Positions 27,687-36,040 of a DNA stretch of 64,000 nt are shown here, in pieces. The notes under the pieces were generated by a model. It was not told the origin of the DNA, did not search any database, and saw nothing but the letters and a program-made list of their open reading frames with translations. The stretch lies in the NCBI GenBank assembly GCA_902571375.1, contig CACGBP010000001.1:208967-272966 (forward strand). Reading direction: 5' to 3'. Every line of letters starts with the position of its first letter. Position 1 is the stretch's first letter. The translations under genes were made by a program, and so were the position numbers. Source of the stretch: an uncultured Pelagibacteraceae bacterium. Lineage in GTDB: Bacteria; Pseudomonadota; Alphaproteobacteria; Pelagibacterales; Pelagibacteraceae.

Positions 27687-28940
27687 ATGAGTTCAGAAAC
27701 AAAACAAATTTTAACAACAGACGGAATACCTTTAGAGGTAAGTCTTAAAAAAGCAGAGAGAAAGAATAAGATCAAAGCTTTCCTATTAGTCGCTCCTTTA
27801 TTATTTTTTTTAATCATTACTTATGTATTTCCAATAGGTGACATGTTGTTCAGAAGTGTTGATGATAAAATGGTTACACAAATGCTTCCAAAAACTTTTA
27901 AGGCAATGGAAAATTGGGACGGTCAAGAATTACCTGAAGAGGAAGTTTTTGCTGCTTTTCATGAGGACTTTATAAAACTCGTTGAAGATAAACGAGAAGG
28001 TAAATTATCTACTCAATTAAATTACACAAAGAACGGCTTTAAAAGTATTATTAAAAAATTAAGAAGAGCATCTAAAAAATTTGAAGAGGGAAATTATAAA
28101 GAACAAATAATGGCAGTACACAAAAGATGGGCTGATGTTGAGTACTGGAGAGCAATTCAAAGAAGAGCTCCTGAATTTACAGGTCAAAAATATCTAAAAG
28201 GAATGGATATGTATGTAAATGAGGAGGGAAAGATAGTAAGTGTTGAGGAAGATAGAAGAATTCATAGAGTGTTGTGGTTAAGAACTTTGGAGATTGCATT
28301 CTTTGTAACAGTCTTTTGTTTCTTAATGGCTTATCCAATAGCTCATTTGTTGGCTACTTTACCTATGAAGTATAGTAACTTACTAATGATCTGTGTACTG
28401 CTTCCATTTTGGACTTCATTACTTGTAAGAACTGCTAGCTGGATGATCTTATTACAGCAACAAGGGATTGTGAATGATTTCTTTGTTGGAATAGGATTAG
28501 TAGCTGACGATAATAGACCTGAAATGATGTACAACAAAACAGGAAGTTATGTGGCAATGACACAAATCTTATTACCATTCATGGTTTTACCACTTTACAG
28601 TGTGATGAAAACTATCTCACCAAGTCTAATGAGAGCAGGAAAATCATTAGGTGGAACACCATTCATAGCATTTTGGAAAGTTTATTTTCCACTAACAATC
28701 CCTGGAATAGGTGCAGGATGCTTATTAGTATTTATTTTAGCGATAGGTTATTACATTACCCCAGCTCTAGTTGGTGGTGCCTCTGGTACTTTAATAAGTA
28801 ATCAAATTGCCTTTCATATGAAGAGTACTCTCGATTGGAGTTTTGCATCAGCAATGGGATTAATGTTATTGAGTGGAGTATTGGTGATTTATTGGCTTTA
28901 TAACAAAATAGTTGGAATTGATAATATTAAATTAGGATAA
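27687..28940 (+). CDS. potB: ABC transporter permease 1 (PotB type) with a large insertion after the first membrane helix
   Basis: At 417 residues it is longer than typical PotB (about 285). The first helix lies near residues 32-52. About 140 hydrophilic, charged residues follow (roughly 55-195, including ELPEEEVFAAF and KKLRRASKKF) before the remaining five helices. The permease core has the EAA-type loop RAGKSLGGTPFIAFWKVYFPL. The inserted region is probably periplasmic and is shared by a subset of polyamine/opine-type permeases. It starts immediately after a strong hairpin and lies five bases before the second permease gene. Confidence 0.88.
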   Translation: MSSETKQILTTDGIPLEVSLKKAERKNKIKAFLLVAPLLFFLIITYVFPIGDMLFRSVDDKMVTQMLPKTFKAMENWDGQELPEEEVFAAFHEDFIKLVEDKREGKLSTQLNYTKNGFKSIIKKLRRASKKFEEGNYKEQIMAVHKRWADVEYWRAIQRRAPEFTGQKYLKGMDMYVNEEGKIVSVEEDRRIHRVLWLRTLEIAFFVTVFCFLMAYPIAHLLATLPMKYSNLLMICVLLPFWTSLLVRTASWMILLQQQGIVNDFFVGIGLVADDNRPEMMYNKTGSYVAMTQILLPFMVLPLYSVMKTISPSLMRAGKSLGGTPFIAFWKVYFPLTIPGIGAGCLLVFILAIGYYITPALVGGASGTLISNQIAFHMKSTLDWSFASAMGLMLLSGVLVIYWLYNKIVGIDNIKLG

Positions 28941-28945
28941 TTAAA

Positions 28946-29800
28946 ATGGCTTTACCAAAATATACAGAACCACATTATAGAATTTGGCATTATGTGTATT
29001 TAACTATTTGTGGAGCTGTTTTCTTTTTTTTAATTGCACCATTATTTGTAATCTTTCCATTATCGTTTAATGCTGAAGAATTTTTAAGTTTCTCTGAAGG
29101 TATGAAAAGTCTAGATCCAGATGCTTTTTCATTAAGATGGTATAAAGATATGATTTATGGAACAAAAAATCCTTGGGGATTAGCTGCTAAGAATAGTTTT
29201 ATTATAGCAATCTTTGCAACAATAGGATCAGTGATACTTGGAACTGTTGCCGCTTTAGGATTGAGCAGTAGACATATGCCTTATAAAGGGTTGATCATGG
29301 CAGTATTAATTTCTCCGATGATTGTTCCTTTAATCATTTCTGGTGTTGCAATATTTTTCTTTATGGCAAAAGCTGGTTTGGCAGCAACACATACAGGAAT
29401 AGTTCTGGCTCATATTATTTTAGGAACACCTTTTGTTGTAATTACAGTAACAGCAACACTCTCAGGTTTCGATCATAGTGTAACAAGAGCTGCTGCAAGT
29501 TTAGGAAGTGATCCGGTGAATACATTTATGAAAATTACTTTACCTTTAATTCTTCCTGGAGTTATTTCTGGAGGATTATTTGCATTTGTAACATCTTTTG
29601 ATGAAGTAGTTGTAGTTTTATTTTTAGCTGGATTAGAAAATACAACTATACCTATTCAAATGTGGACGGGTTTAAGAGAACAGCTAAGTCCAACTATTTT
29701 AGCTGTAGCAACTTGTTTAATTATATTATCAACCTTGATATTAGTAACTGCTGAACTTTTAAGAAGAAGATCTGAAAGACTCAGAGGAATAAATCAATAA
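28946..29800 (+). CDS. potC: ABC transporter permease 2 (PotC type)
   Basis: The 284-residue protein has six hydrophobic segments and the cytoplasmic EAA-loop motif RAAASLGSDPVNTFMKITLPL, typical of binding-protein-dependent permeases. It forms the membrane channel with the preceding permease and the PotA-type ATPase. It is followed after 11 bases by a fatty-acid-oxidation-type gene in the same direction. Confidence 0.9.
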   Translation: MALPKYTEPHYRIWHYVYLTICGAVFFFLIAPLFVIFPLSFNAEEFLSFSEGMKSLDPDAFSLRWYKDMIYGTKNPWGLAAKNSFIIAIFATIGSVILGTVAALGLSSRHMPYKGLIMAVLISPMIVPLIISGVAIFFFMAKAGLAATHTGIVLAHIILGTPFVVITVTATLSGFDHSVTRAAASLGSDPVNTFMKITLPLILPGVISGGLFAFVTSFDEVVVVLFLAGLENTTIPIQMWTGLREQLSPTILAVATCLIILSTLILVTAELLRRRSERLRGINQ

Positions 29801-29811
29801 CAAGTCACATC

Positions 29812-32034
29812 ATGAAGATTAAGAATGTAGTGGTAATTGGTTCAGGTACAATGGGCAGTGGTATAGCTGCACACCTTTGTAATGCAAATATTCCAGTTAC
29901 TTTATTAGATTTAAAAACTGAAATAAGTGAAAATGCAAGAGAAAGAATTCACAAATCAAGACCACCTTTATTAATCGATAAATCTAAAATAAATAATATT
30001 AAGGTTGGAAATATTTCTGATGATTTTTCTGTAGTGGAGAAAGCAGACTGGATTGTTGAAGCGGTAGTAGAAAGAATAGATATAAAACATCAAATTTATG
30101 AAAAGATTTTTAAAAGTAGGAAAGAAGGTGCAATAGTTTCATCAAACACTTCATCAATACCAATTAAAGTTTTGTCGCAAAATTTAGATAAGGATCAAAA
30201 AAAAGATTTTTGTATTACACACTTTTTTAATCCTGTCAGATATATGGGGCTTTTAGAAATTGTTAAGAATGAAGACAACGATCTGAATAAAATTAATCAA
30301 TTGAAAGAATTTTGTGAAGTGGAATTGGGAAAAGGAGCTATCGTTTGCAATGATACACCTGGCTTTTTAGGAAACAGAGTAGGAGTTTACGCTATGCAAA
30401 TTGCAATGACTGAGGCTTTTAAGATGAAACTTTCAGTTGAAGAGGCAGATGCAATATTTGGAAGACCAATGGGTATCCCAAAAACAGGAGTTTTTGGTTT
30501 GTATGATTTAATTGGAGTCGATTTAATGGCTGACGTTCTAAAAAGTTTTATCAAAGAACTTCCAAAATCTGATGAATTTCATGAAGTTGCAAAAGAAATA
30601 CCGTTAGTAAAAAAATTAATTGAAACTGGATATACAGGAAGAAAAGGCAAAGGTGGCTTTTATAGAATGAAAAAGACTGAGAGCGGAAAAGTCATGGAAG
30701 CTATAAATCTTCAGACAGGTGATTATTCTCCGAGTAAAAAAATTGATATTAAATCTGATAAGGTTGATCTAAAAAACCTTATTAAAAGAAATGACAAATA
30801 TGGCGAGTATGCTTGGTCTGTTTTAGAAAAAATTATTAAGTATGCTTCATCATTAGTTCCAGCAATTACAAAAGAATTCAATGATATAGATGAAGCCATG
30901 AGGCTTGGTTTTAACTGGGCTAAAGGACCTTTCGAAATGCTAGAGGAAATTGGAGTAAAAAATTTTTTTAAAAAAGTCGATAATTTTGAGGGAAATAAGT
31001 TTTTAGAGAATTTAGCTAAAACAAAAAATGAAAATTTTTATGGTGAAAGACAAAAATACACATCAATAGAAACTTTAGGTAAAATTAAAAAAACTGCCTC
31101 AAGTGTTGATGGAAATAGTTCAGCATCAATTTATAGATTTAATGATTACAACATAGTTGAGTTTACAACTAAAGCTAATGCATTGGATTATGACTCGATG
31201 GATGCTCTTAAGAAAGCAACTGATAAGCCTTTGATTATAATTAATGAAAGTATGCAATTTTCAGCTGGTGTAAATTTAACCTATACGATGGAATTTGCTG
31301 ACAAGAATGACTTTAAATCAATTGAAAAATTTATCAGGTACTTTCAAGAAACTTGTAAACATCTAAAGTATTCTAAATATCCAGTAATATCTGCACCATC
31401 TGGACTTACTTTGGGAGGTGGATTTGAAGTTTTAGTTCAAAGTAATTTTGTAGCTTCCCACACAAACATTGTGATTGGATTAGTAGAGACTATTGTTGGT
31501 TTAATCCCTGCAGGTGGAGGATGCAAAGAAATGCTAGGCAGATGGTTGAATACAGATGAAGCAAAAAAAGATCCTAATTTTGCACCATTAAAAGTCTTTG
31601 ATATCATCGGTTATGGCAGAACAGCAACTTCTCCAGTCGAAGCAGAGCCATTAAAATATCTATTACCTGAAAACAAAAAAATAATGAATAGAAATAGCTT
31701 ATTAGAAGTTTCAAAGAAAATTTTAGATGAGAACAAAAACTTTAAATCTCCTAATGAACTTCAGTTTAATTTACCTGGAAAAGCTGTGATTGGAGAAATG
31801 AATAAGATTTTAGAAAAACTTTATAATGATAAAGTTATTTTAGATCATGGTATGACTGTTGCAAAAGAATTAGCTCATGTTTTAAGTGGTGGAGAAACAA
31901 CAATTGGCAAAACTTTATCAGAAGACGACTTATTTAAATTAGAGCTTGATGCTTTTATGAAATTAATAGAGATGAAACAAACTCAAGATAGAATAAAGCA
32001 TACTCTAGCTACAGGAAAGCCTTTAGTTAACTAA
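29812..32034 (+). CDS. Fused 3-hydroxyacyl-CoA dehydrogenase/enoyl-CoA hydratase (FadN/FadB-like)
   Basis: The 740-residue protein starts with an NAD-binding domain (VVIGSGTMGSGIAAHL, residues about 6-21). The 3-hydroxyacyl-CoA dehydrogenase motifs are SSNTSSIPI, HFFNPVRYMGLLEIV and NDTPGFLGNRVG. A crotonase-type segment lies in the C-terminal half (SAGVNLTY, SGLTLGGGFEVLVQSN, GLVETIVGLIPAGGG). This order, dehydrogenase first, matches the FadN-type rather than E. coli FadB. It should perform two consecutive beta-oxidation steps in the cytoplasm. Position after the ABC importer suggests a role in degrading the imported compound, which is inference. Its 3' end overlaps the convergent cyclophilin gene by 12 bases. 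Confidence 0.88.
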   Translation: MKIKNVVVIGSGTMGSGIAAHLCNANIPVTLLDLKTEISENARERIHKSRPPLLIDKSKINNIKVGNISDDFSVVEKADWIVEAVVERIDIKHQIYEKIFKSRKEGAIVSSNTSSIPIKVLSQNLDKDQKKDFCITHFFNPVRYMGLLEIVKNEDNDLNKINQLKEFCEVELGKGAIVCNDTPGFLGNRVGVYAMQIAMTEAFKMKLSVEEADAIFGRPMGIPKTGVFGLYDLIGVDLMADVLKSFIKELPKSDEFHEVAKEIPLVKKLIETGYTGRKGKGGFYRMKKTESGKVMEAINLQTGDYSPSKKIDIKSDKVDLKNLIKRNDKYGEYAWSVLEKIIKYASSLVPAITKEFNDIDEAMRLGFNWAKGPFEMLEEIGVKNFFKKVDNFEGNKFLENLAKTKNENFYGERQKYTSIETLGKIKKTASSVDGNSSASIYRFNDYNIVEFTTKANALDYDSMDALKKATDKPLIIINESMQFSAGVNLTYTMEFADKNDFKSIEKFIRYFQETCKHLKYSKYPVISAPSGLTLGGGFEVLVQSNFVASHTNIVIGLVETIVGLIPAGGGCKEMLGRWLNTDEAKKDPNFAPLKVFDIIGYGRTATSPVEAEPLKYLLPENKKIMNRNSLLEVSKKILDENKNFKSPNELQFNLPGKAVIGEMNKILEKLYNDKVILDHGMTVAKELAHVLSGGETTIGKTLSEDDLFKLELDAFMKLIEMKQTQDRIKHTLATGKPLVN

Positions 32035-32670
32035 TAACCTTAAAGAATTAATAAAATCAGGTCTTAAAACATATTCTGATTTATCTAAATATTTTATTTT
32101 TTCTAAAACTTCTATTCCGTAAATTACTTTACCTATTGGAGTATACTCGCCTTCATAAAGAGGCTCATCCTGTAGAATAATGAAAAACTGACTATCTTCA
32201 GTGTCATATTTTTTAGCCCTTGCTAAACCGACACTTCCTCTAACATAATTAAATTCTCTATCAACTTCAGACTCAATTTGACCTAAACCAGATTTACCTG
32301 TTCCAATTTTTCCATAATCTATATTCCCTTTTTTCCCAAACTCAAGATCACCAGCTTGAACAAGTTTGTCTTTAATAACTCTATGGAATGCTACATCATC
32401 ATATGCTTTAGATTTTATTAAAGTTGTAAACCTTTCCACTCCATTAGGAGAAATTTCCGGATATAATTCTATAATTACATTTCCACAACCAACATTTAAA
32501 ATTGCAATATTTTTTGGATTTTCAAAATTTATTTTTTGAGGATCATAGTTTTTTACAAACAAACATTTATCTTTTAGTAATAAAAAAGAAGTGAAAGTAA
32601 ACAATCCTAAAACTAAAATGAATATAAATATTACTTTTTCAGAAGTTGAAGCTTTGATCTTTTTAATCAT
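32023..32670 (-). CDS. Membrane-anchored cyclophilin-type peptidyl-prolyl isomerase
   Basis: The 215-residue protein has an N-terminal membrane helix (residues about 12-32). The rest is a compact cyclophilin domain: YDDVAFHRVIKDKLVQAGD with the catalytic Arg, GSVGLARAKKYDTEDSQFFI, and EYTPIGKVIYGIEVL. It should assist folding of exported proteins at the periplasmic face. It overlaps the upstream putative metallopeptidase gene by four bases, so the two are coupled. Confidence 0.88.
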   Translation of the reverse strand: MIKKIKASTSEKVIFIFILVLGLFTFTSFLLLKDKCLFVKNYDPQKINFENPKNIAILNVGCGNVIIELYPEISPNGVERFTTLIKSKAYDDVAFHRVIKDKLVQAGDLEFGKKGNIDYGKIGTGKSGLGQIESEVDREFNYVRGSVGLARAKKYDTEDSQFFIILQDEPLYEGEYTPIGKVIYGIEVLEKIKYLDKSEYVLRPDFINSLRLLVN

Positions 32671-33389
32671 AAAATAAAATCATTATCAATTTTTGACAAA
32701 GCATTTTTTATAAATTTTATTTTTTTTTCAAGTATAGGATCAATTTTGTTGGGTAAACTTCCATACATTAAGTGAGAAAAAACTTCAGCCATATCTTCTG
32801 AAGCAGTTGACTGTGAATACTCAGTGATAAAACCATTAGAATTTGAGTACGTTTCTAATCCTATTTTTTTTGTGCATGTAGAACATTCGGCATAATTAAA
32901 TTCTTTAGGATTAAAGTTTGACCAAGTATTTTCATCAAAAATTTCTTTAAAAGTATCATTTATAATATGAAATACCTCATGATGTATTACTCTTTCAAAA
33001 TATTTTTCATTAAACTTAATATCTAAAATTAAAGTTTTCATTATATTGTCTGGGATTCCAGCAGTTCCAATTCCTGAAATTGACAGGTCTTCACATAGAA
33101 CTATATATTTTAAGTTTATTTTTTTTAGGAAACTTTTTGAATATCTATTAAGATTTTTTTCAATAATTGTATACTTCTTATCTAGATCTTGCTTTGATGG
33201 TGTGTAGCAATTAATATTATTATCAATTCCAATAGTAAAAGGTTGTTTAGCATATAAATATCTTAATTTATTTTCAGTTTTGATATTATAAATTTCAAGG
33301 TTTGGGATTTTTATTAACTGGTAAATCGTGTCTGCTTGGGCAGCAGAAATTAAAAGTAAACACAATAAAATGAACTTAAATAATTTCAT
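32667..33389 (-). CDS. Exported putative zinc metallopeptidase (HExxH), coupled to a cyclophilin
   Basis: I chose the ATG at 33389 (240 residues) because it opens with a signal peptide (MKLFKFILLCLLLISAAQA). A longer frame to 33476 would run through the start of the divergent ureohydrolase gene. The zinc signature H-E-V-F-H lies in VIHHEVFHIIND, and a candidate third ligand lies in SEDMAEVFSHLM. Two close Cys (CSTCTKK) could bind metal or form a disulfide. I do not recognise the family. The cyclophilin-type gene overlapping its 3' end suggests a periplasmic protein-maintenance pair. Confidence 0.7.
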   Translation of the reverse strand: MKLFKFILLCLLLISAAQADTIYQLIKIPNLEIYNIKTENKLRYLYAKQPFTIGIDNNINCYTPSKQDLDKKYTIIEKNLNRYSKSFLKKINLKYIVLCEDLSISGIGTAGIPDNIMKTLILDIKFNEKYFERVIHHEVFHIINDTFKEIFDENTWSNFNPKEFNYAECSTCTKKIGLETYSNSNGFITEYSQSTASEDMAEVFSHLMYGSLPNKIDPILEKKIKFIKNALSKIDNDFIL

Positions 33390-33443
33390 AAATAGTATTT
33401 TTGAAGATATTCCAAATTGTAAGAATGTGATAGAGTTTTTACA

Positions 33444-34403
33444 ATGAAAAAAAAATCTAGCAAGGAACCAATCCAACCAGTAAGTGGAACTAAAGTACCT
33501 AGGTTTGCTGGCCCTTCAACTTTCGCAAGGTTACCTGAATTGAGAGATGTTGAATATTGTGATGTCGCAATCGTTGGTATTCCATTTGATGCAGGCACAA
33601 GTTATAGGCCAGGTGCTAGGTTTGGACCTCAAAGTATTAGACAAGCATCAAGACATTTAAGAACAAATTATCATCCTAGTTATGATGTTGAACCTTTTAA
33701 AGTACAGCAAGTTGCTGATGCTGGAGATATTACCTGTAATCCTTTCAATATAAATGAAGCAATCAAACAAATAGAGGAGGGTGCAACTGATCTACTCAAA
33801 AAAACTGGAGGTATAATAAGCTTAGGTGGTGATCATACGATTGCATTTCCGTTATTAAAAGCAGTAAATAAAATTAATAATGGTCCTGTTGCTTTAGTTC
33901 ATTTTGATGCACATTTAGATACTTGGGATACTTATTTTGGTGCACCTTACACACACGGAACTCCTTTTAGAAGAGCTAGGGAGGAAAATCTATTCTTAGA
34001 TGACGCTTCAATGCACGTAGGGATTAGAGGACCTTTGTATAGTAGAAATGATATTAAAAATGATGAAAGTTTTGGATTTAAAATTATTCACTGTGATGAG
34101 TTTCAAACAGAAGGCACAGATAAAATTGCTGAAAGAATTCGAAAAAGAGTTGGTGATAACCCACTCTATTTATCAATAGATATAGATGTACTGGATCCTG
34201 CTTTTGCACCTGGAACAGGTACACCAGAGATAGCAGGAATGACCACAAGAGAAATGGTTAATGTGATAAGAGGTTTATCTGGAATGAATTTGATTTCAGC
34301 AGATGTAGTAGAAGTTTCACCAGCATATGATCATGCAGAAGTAACATCTTTAGCTGCAGCAACAATTGTTTATGAATTAACTAATTTGTTTGCAAAAAAA
34401 TAA
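33444..34403 (+). CDS. Ureohydrolase (agmatinase/guanidino-acid hydrolase family)
   Basis: The 319-residue protein has the manganese ligand motifs of arginase-family enzymes: GGDHTIAF, HFDAHLDTWDT and SIDIDVLDPAFAPGTGTPE. It releases urea from a guanidino compound. The HFDAHLDTWDTYFGAPYTHG signature is widespread in proteins named agmatinase, but related enzymes act on guanidinobutyrate, guanidinopropionate or guanidine. The aldehyde dehydrogenase gene 20 bases downstream would fit a route in which the freed amine is oxidised to an acid. Nearby allantoin genes also yield urea, yet no urease is in the window. The exact substrate is unresolved. Confidence 0.85.
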   Translation: MKKKSSKEPIQPVSGTKVPRFAGPSTFARLPELRDVEYCDVAIVGIPFDAGTSYRPGARFGPQSIRQASRHLRTNYHPSYDVEPFKVQQVADAGDITCNPFNINEAIKQIEEGATDLLKKTGGIISLGGDHTIAFPLLKAVNKINNGPVALVHFDAHLDTWDTYFGAPYTHGTPFRRAREENLFLDDASMHVGIRGPLYSRNDIKNDESFGFKIIHCDEFQTEGTDKIAERIRKRVGDNPLYLSIDIDVLDPAFAPGTGTPEIAGMTTREMVNVIRGLSGMNLISADVVEVSPAYDHAEVTSLAAATIVYELTNLFAKK

Positions 34404-34423
34404 AGAAAGGTTAGGAGTCTGTT

Positions 34424-35860
34424 ATGGAAAACAAAAAAAATTTTTATATTGATGGAAAATGGGTAACCCCGAAAAGCAAAGAAGAAATTAAAGTAATTGA
34501 TCCTGCGACAGAGGAAAGTTGTGCAGTCATATCTTTAGGAAATAAAGATGATGTTAATGATGCAGTGAGTGCTGCAAAAAAAGCATATAGCTCATGGGCA
34601 TTTTCTACTAAAGAGAAAAGAATTAAATTATTAGAAAAACTCTACGAAAATTATAAAAAAAGATGGGCTGATATTGCTGAGGCAATTACCCTTGAAATGG
34701 GTGCACCAAAAGATTTTGCGACAAAACTTCAGGCAGGTACAGGTGCTGCGCATTTAAAATCATTTATAAGGTATTTAAAAAATTTTGAATTTGAAAAGCC
34801 TTTAGGCGATCATGCACCTAACCAAAGACTTATTTATGAGCCAAAAGGTGTTTGTGCTTTAATAACTCCTTGGAACTGGCCAATGAACCAAGTTTGTTTA
34901 AAAGTAATGCCAGCAATAGCATCTGGATGTACTATGGTTTTAAAACCGTCAGAACTTGCACCTTTATCTTCAATGATACTTGCAGAATTGATTGATGAAA
35001 CAAAATTTCCTCCAGGTGTATTTAATTTGGTAAATGGAGATGGAGCTACAACTGGAGATGCTTTAACAAGTCACCCAGATATAAATATGATTTCATTTAC
35101 AGGTTCAACAAGAGCAGGAGCTCTTATTTCACAAAATGCTGCAAAGGATTTTAAAAGAGTAAGTTTAGAATTAGGTGGTAAGGGAGCAAATATTATTTTT
35201 AAAGATGCTGATCCTGAAGCAATAGAAAGAGGTGCATTAAGATGTTTTAGAAATTCAGGGCAATCATGTAATGCTCCAACAAGAATGTTGGTTGAAAAAT
35301 CAATGTATAATGAGGCTGTAGAGAGATTGAAAAAATATACTGAAACTTTTGAAGTTGGTGATCCTAAAAAAGAAGGTGAACATATAGGACCTGTAATTTC
35401 TGAAACTCAATATAACAAGATTCAAACTCTAATTAAAAAAGGAATAGATGAGGGTGCTAAATTAATTGCTGGTGGACCTGGCAAACCTAGCGGTTTAGAT
35501 AAAGGTTATTTTGTTAAGCCTACAGTGTTCGCTGATGTAAATAATAATATGGAAATAGCTAGAACTGAAATTTTTGGACCTGTTTTATCCGTCATGCCTT
35601 TTGAAACAGAGGAAGAAGCTATTGAAATAGCAAATGATACTCCGTATGGTTTAACGAATTATATTCAAACTCAAGATAAAGAAAAAGTGAAAAGAGTTGC
35701 AAGAAAATTAAGATCAGGGATGGTTGATGTTAATGGAGCAGGGATTGCTGTTGATGCTCCTTTTGGAGGTTTCAAACACTCAGGTATAGGTAGAGAAGCT
35801 GGTGAACATGGACTTGAGGAATTTTTAGAGGTTAAGTCTGTAGGTGGTTGGAATAATTAA
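34424..35860 (+). CDS. NAD(P)-dependent aldehyde dehydrogenase
   Basis: The 478-residue protein is a full-length ALDH: PWNWPMNQ near residue 146, FTGSTRAG, LELGGKGA with catalytic Glu249, SGQSCNAPTR with catalytic Cys282, and EIFGPVLSV. A Shine-Dalgarno (TAGGAG) precedes the start. It oxidises an aldehyde to its acid in the cytoplasm. Being 20 bases behind the ureohydrolase suggests oxidation of an amino-aldehyde such as that from a polyamine or guanidino acid, but this is context only. Confidence 0.9.
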   Translation: MENKKNFYIDGKWVTPKSKEEIKVIDPATEESCAVISLGNKDDVNDAVSAAKKAYSSWAFSTKEKRIKLLEKLYENYKKRWADIAEAITLEMGAPKDFATKLQAGTGAAHLKSFIRYLKNFEFEKPLGDHAPNQRLIYEPKGVCALITPWNWPMNQVCLKVMPAIASGCTMVLKPSELAPLSSMILAELIDETKFPPGVFNLVNGDGATTGDALTSHPDINMISFTGSTRAGALISQNAAKDFKRVSLELGGKGANIIFKDADPEAIERGALRCFRNSGQSCNAPTRMLVEKSMYNEAVERLKKYTETFEVGDPKKEGEHIGPVISETQYNKIQTLIKKGIDEGAKLIAGGPGKPSGLDKGYFVKPTVFADVNNNMEIARTEIFGPVLSVMPFETEEEAIEIANDTPYGLTNYIQTQDKEKVKRVARKLRSGMVDVNGAGIAVDAPFGGFKHSGIGREAGEHGLEEFLEVKSVGGWNN

Positions 35861-35904
35861 TTTTAAATAATTTTGAAGTGTTCATTTTAGGCTTTGGTTA
35901 ATTT

Positions 35905-35923
35905 AGTATTGATAGTCAATACT
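35905..35923. promoter_or_regulatory. Inverted repeat (8+3+8) in the leader of the NCS1 permease gene
   Basis: AGTATTGA and TCAATACT flank a three-base TAG spacer. With no T run behind it, this looks like an operator rather than a terminator. It is the only strong symmetry in the 180-base gap between the aldehyde dehydrogenase and the permease. The rest of that gap holds a GAGGAG Shine-Dalgarno before 36041 and nothing else I can identify. Confidence 0.45.
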
Positions 35924-36040
35924 TAAAGAGCATCAATAAAAAATCATTTGTTTGAAATTCATATAGAAATCAATAGGGTTTCATTAATTAACGTTGCGTA
36001 AATTAACTAGTTATAACTCGTAATACACAGAGGAGAAAAC

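Noticed and set aside
33390..33476. Longer N-terminus of the HExxH gene
   Set aside because: The extension runs through the start of the ureohydrolase gene on the other strand and lacks a signal peptide, while the ATG at 33389 opens with one.
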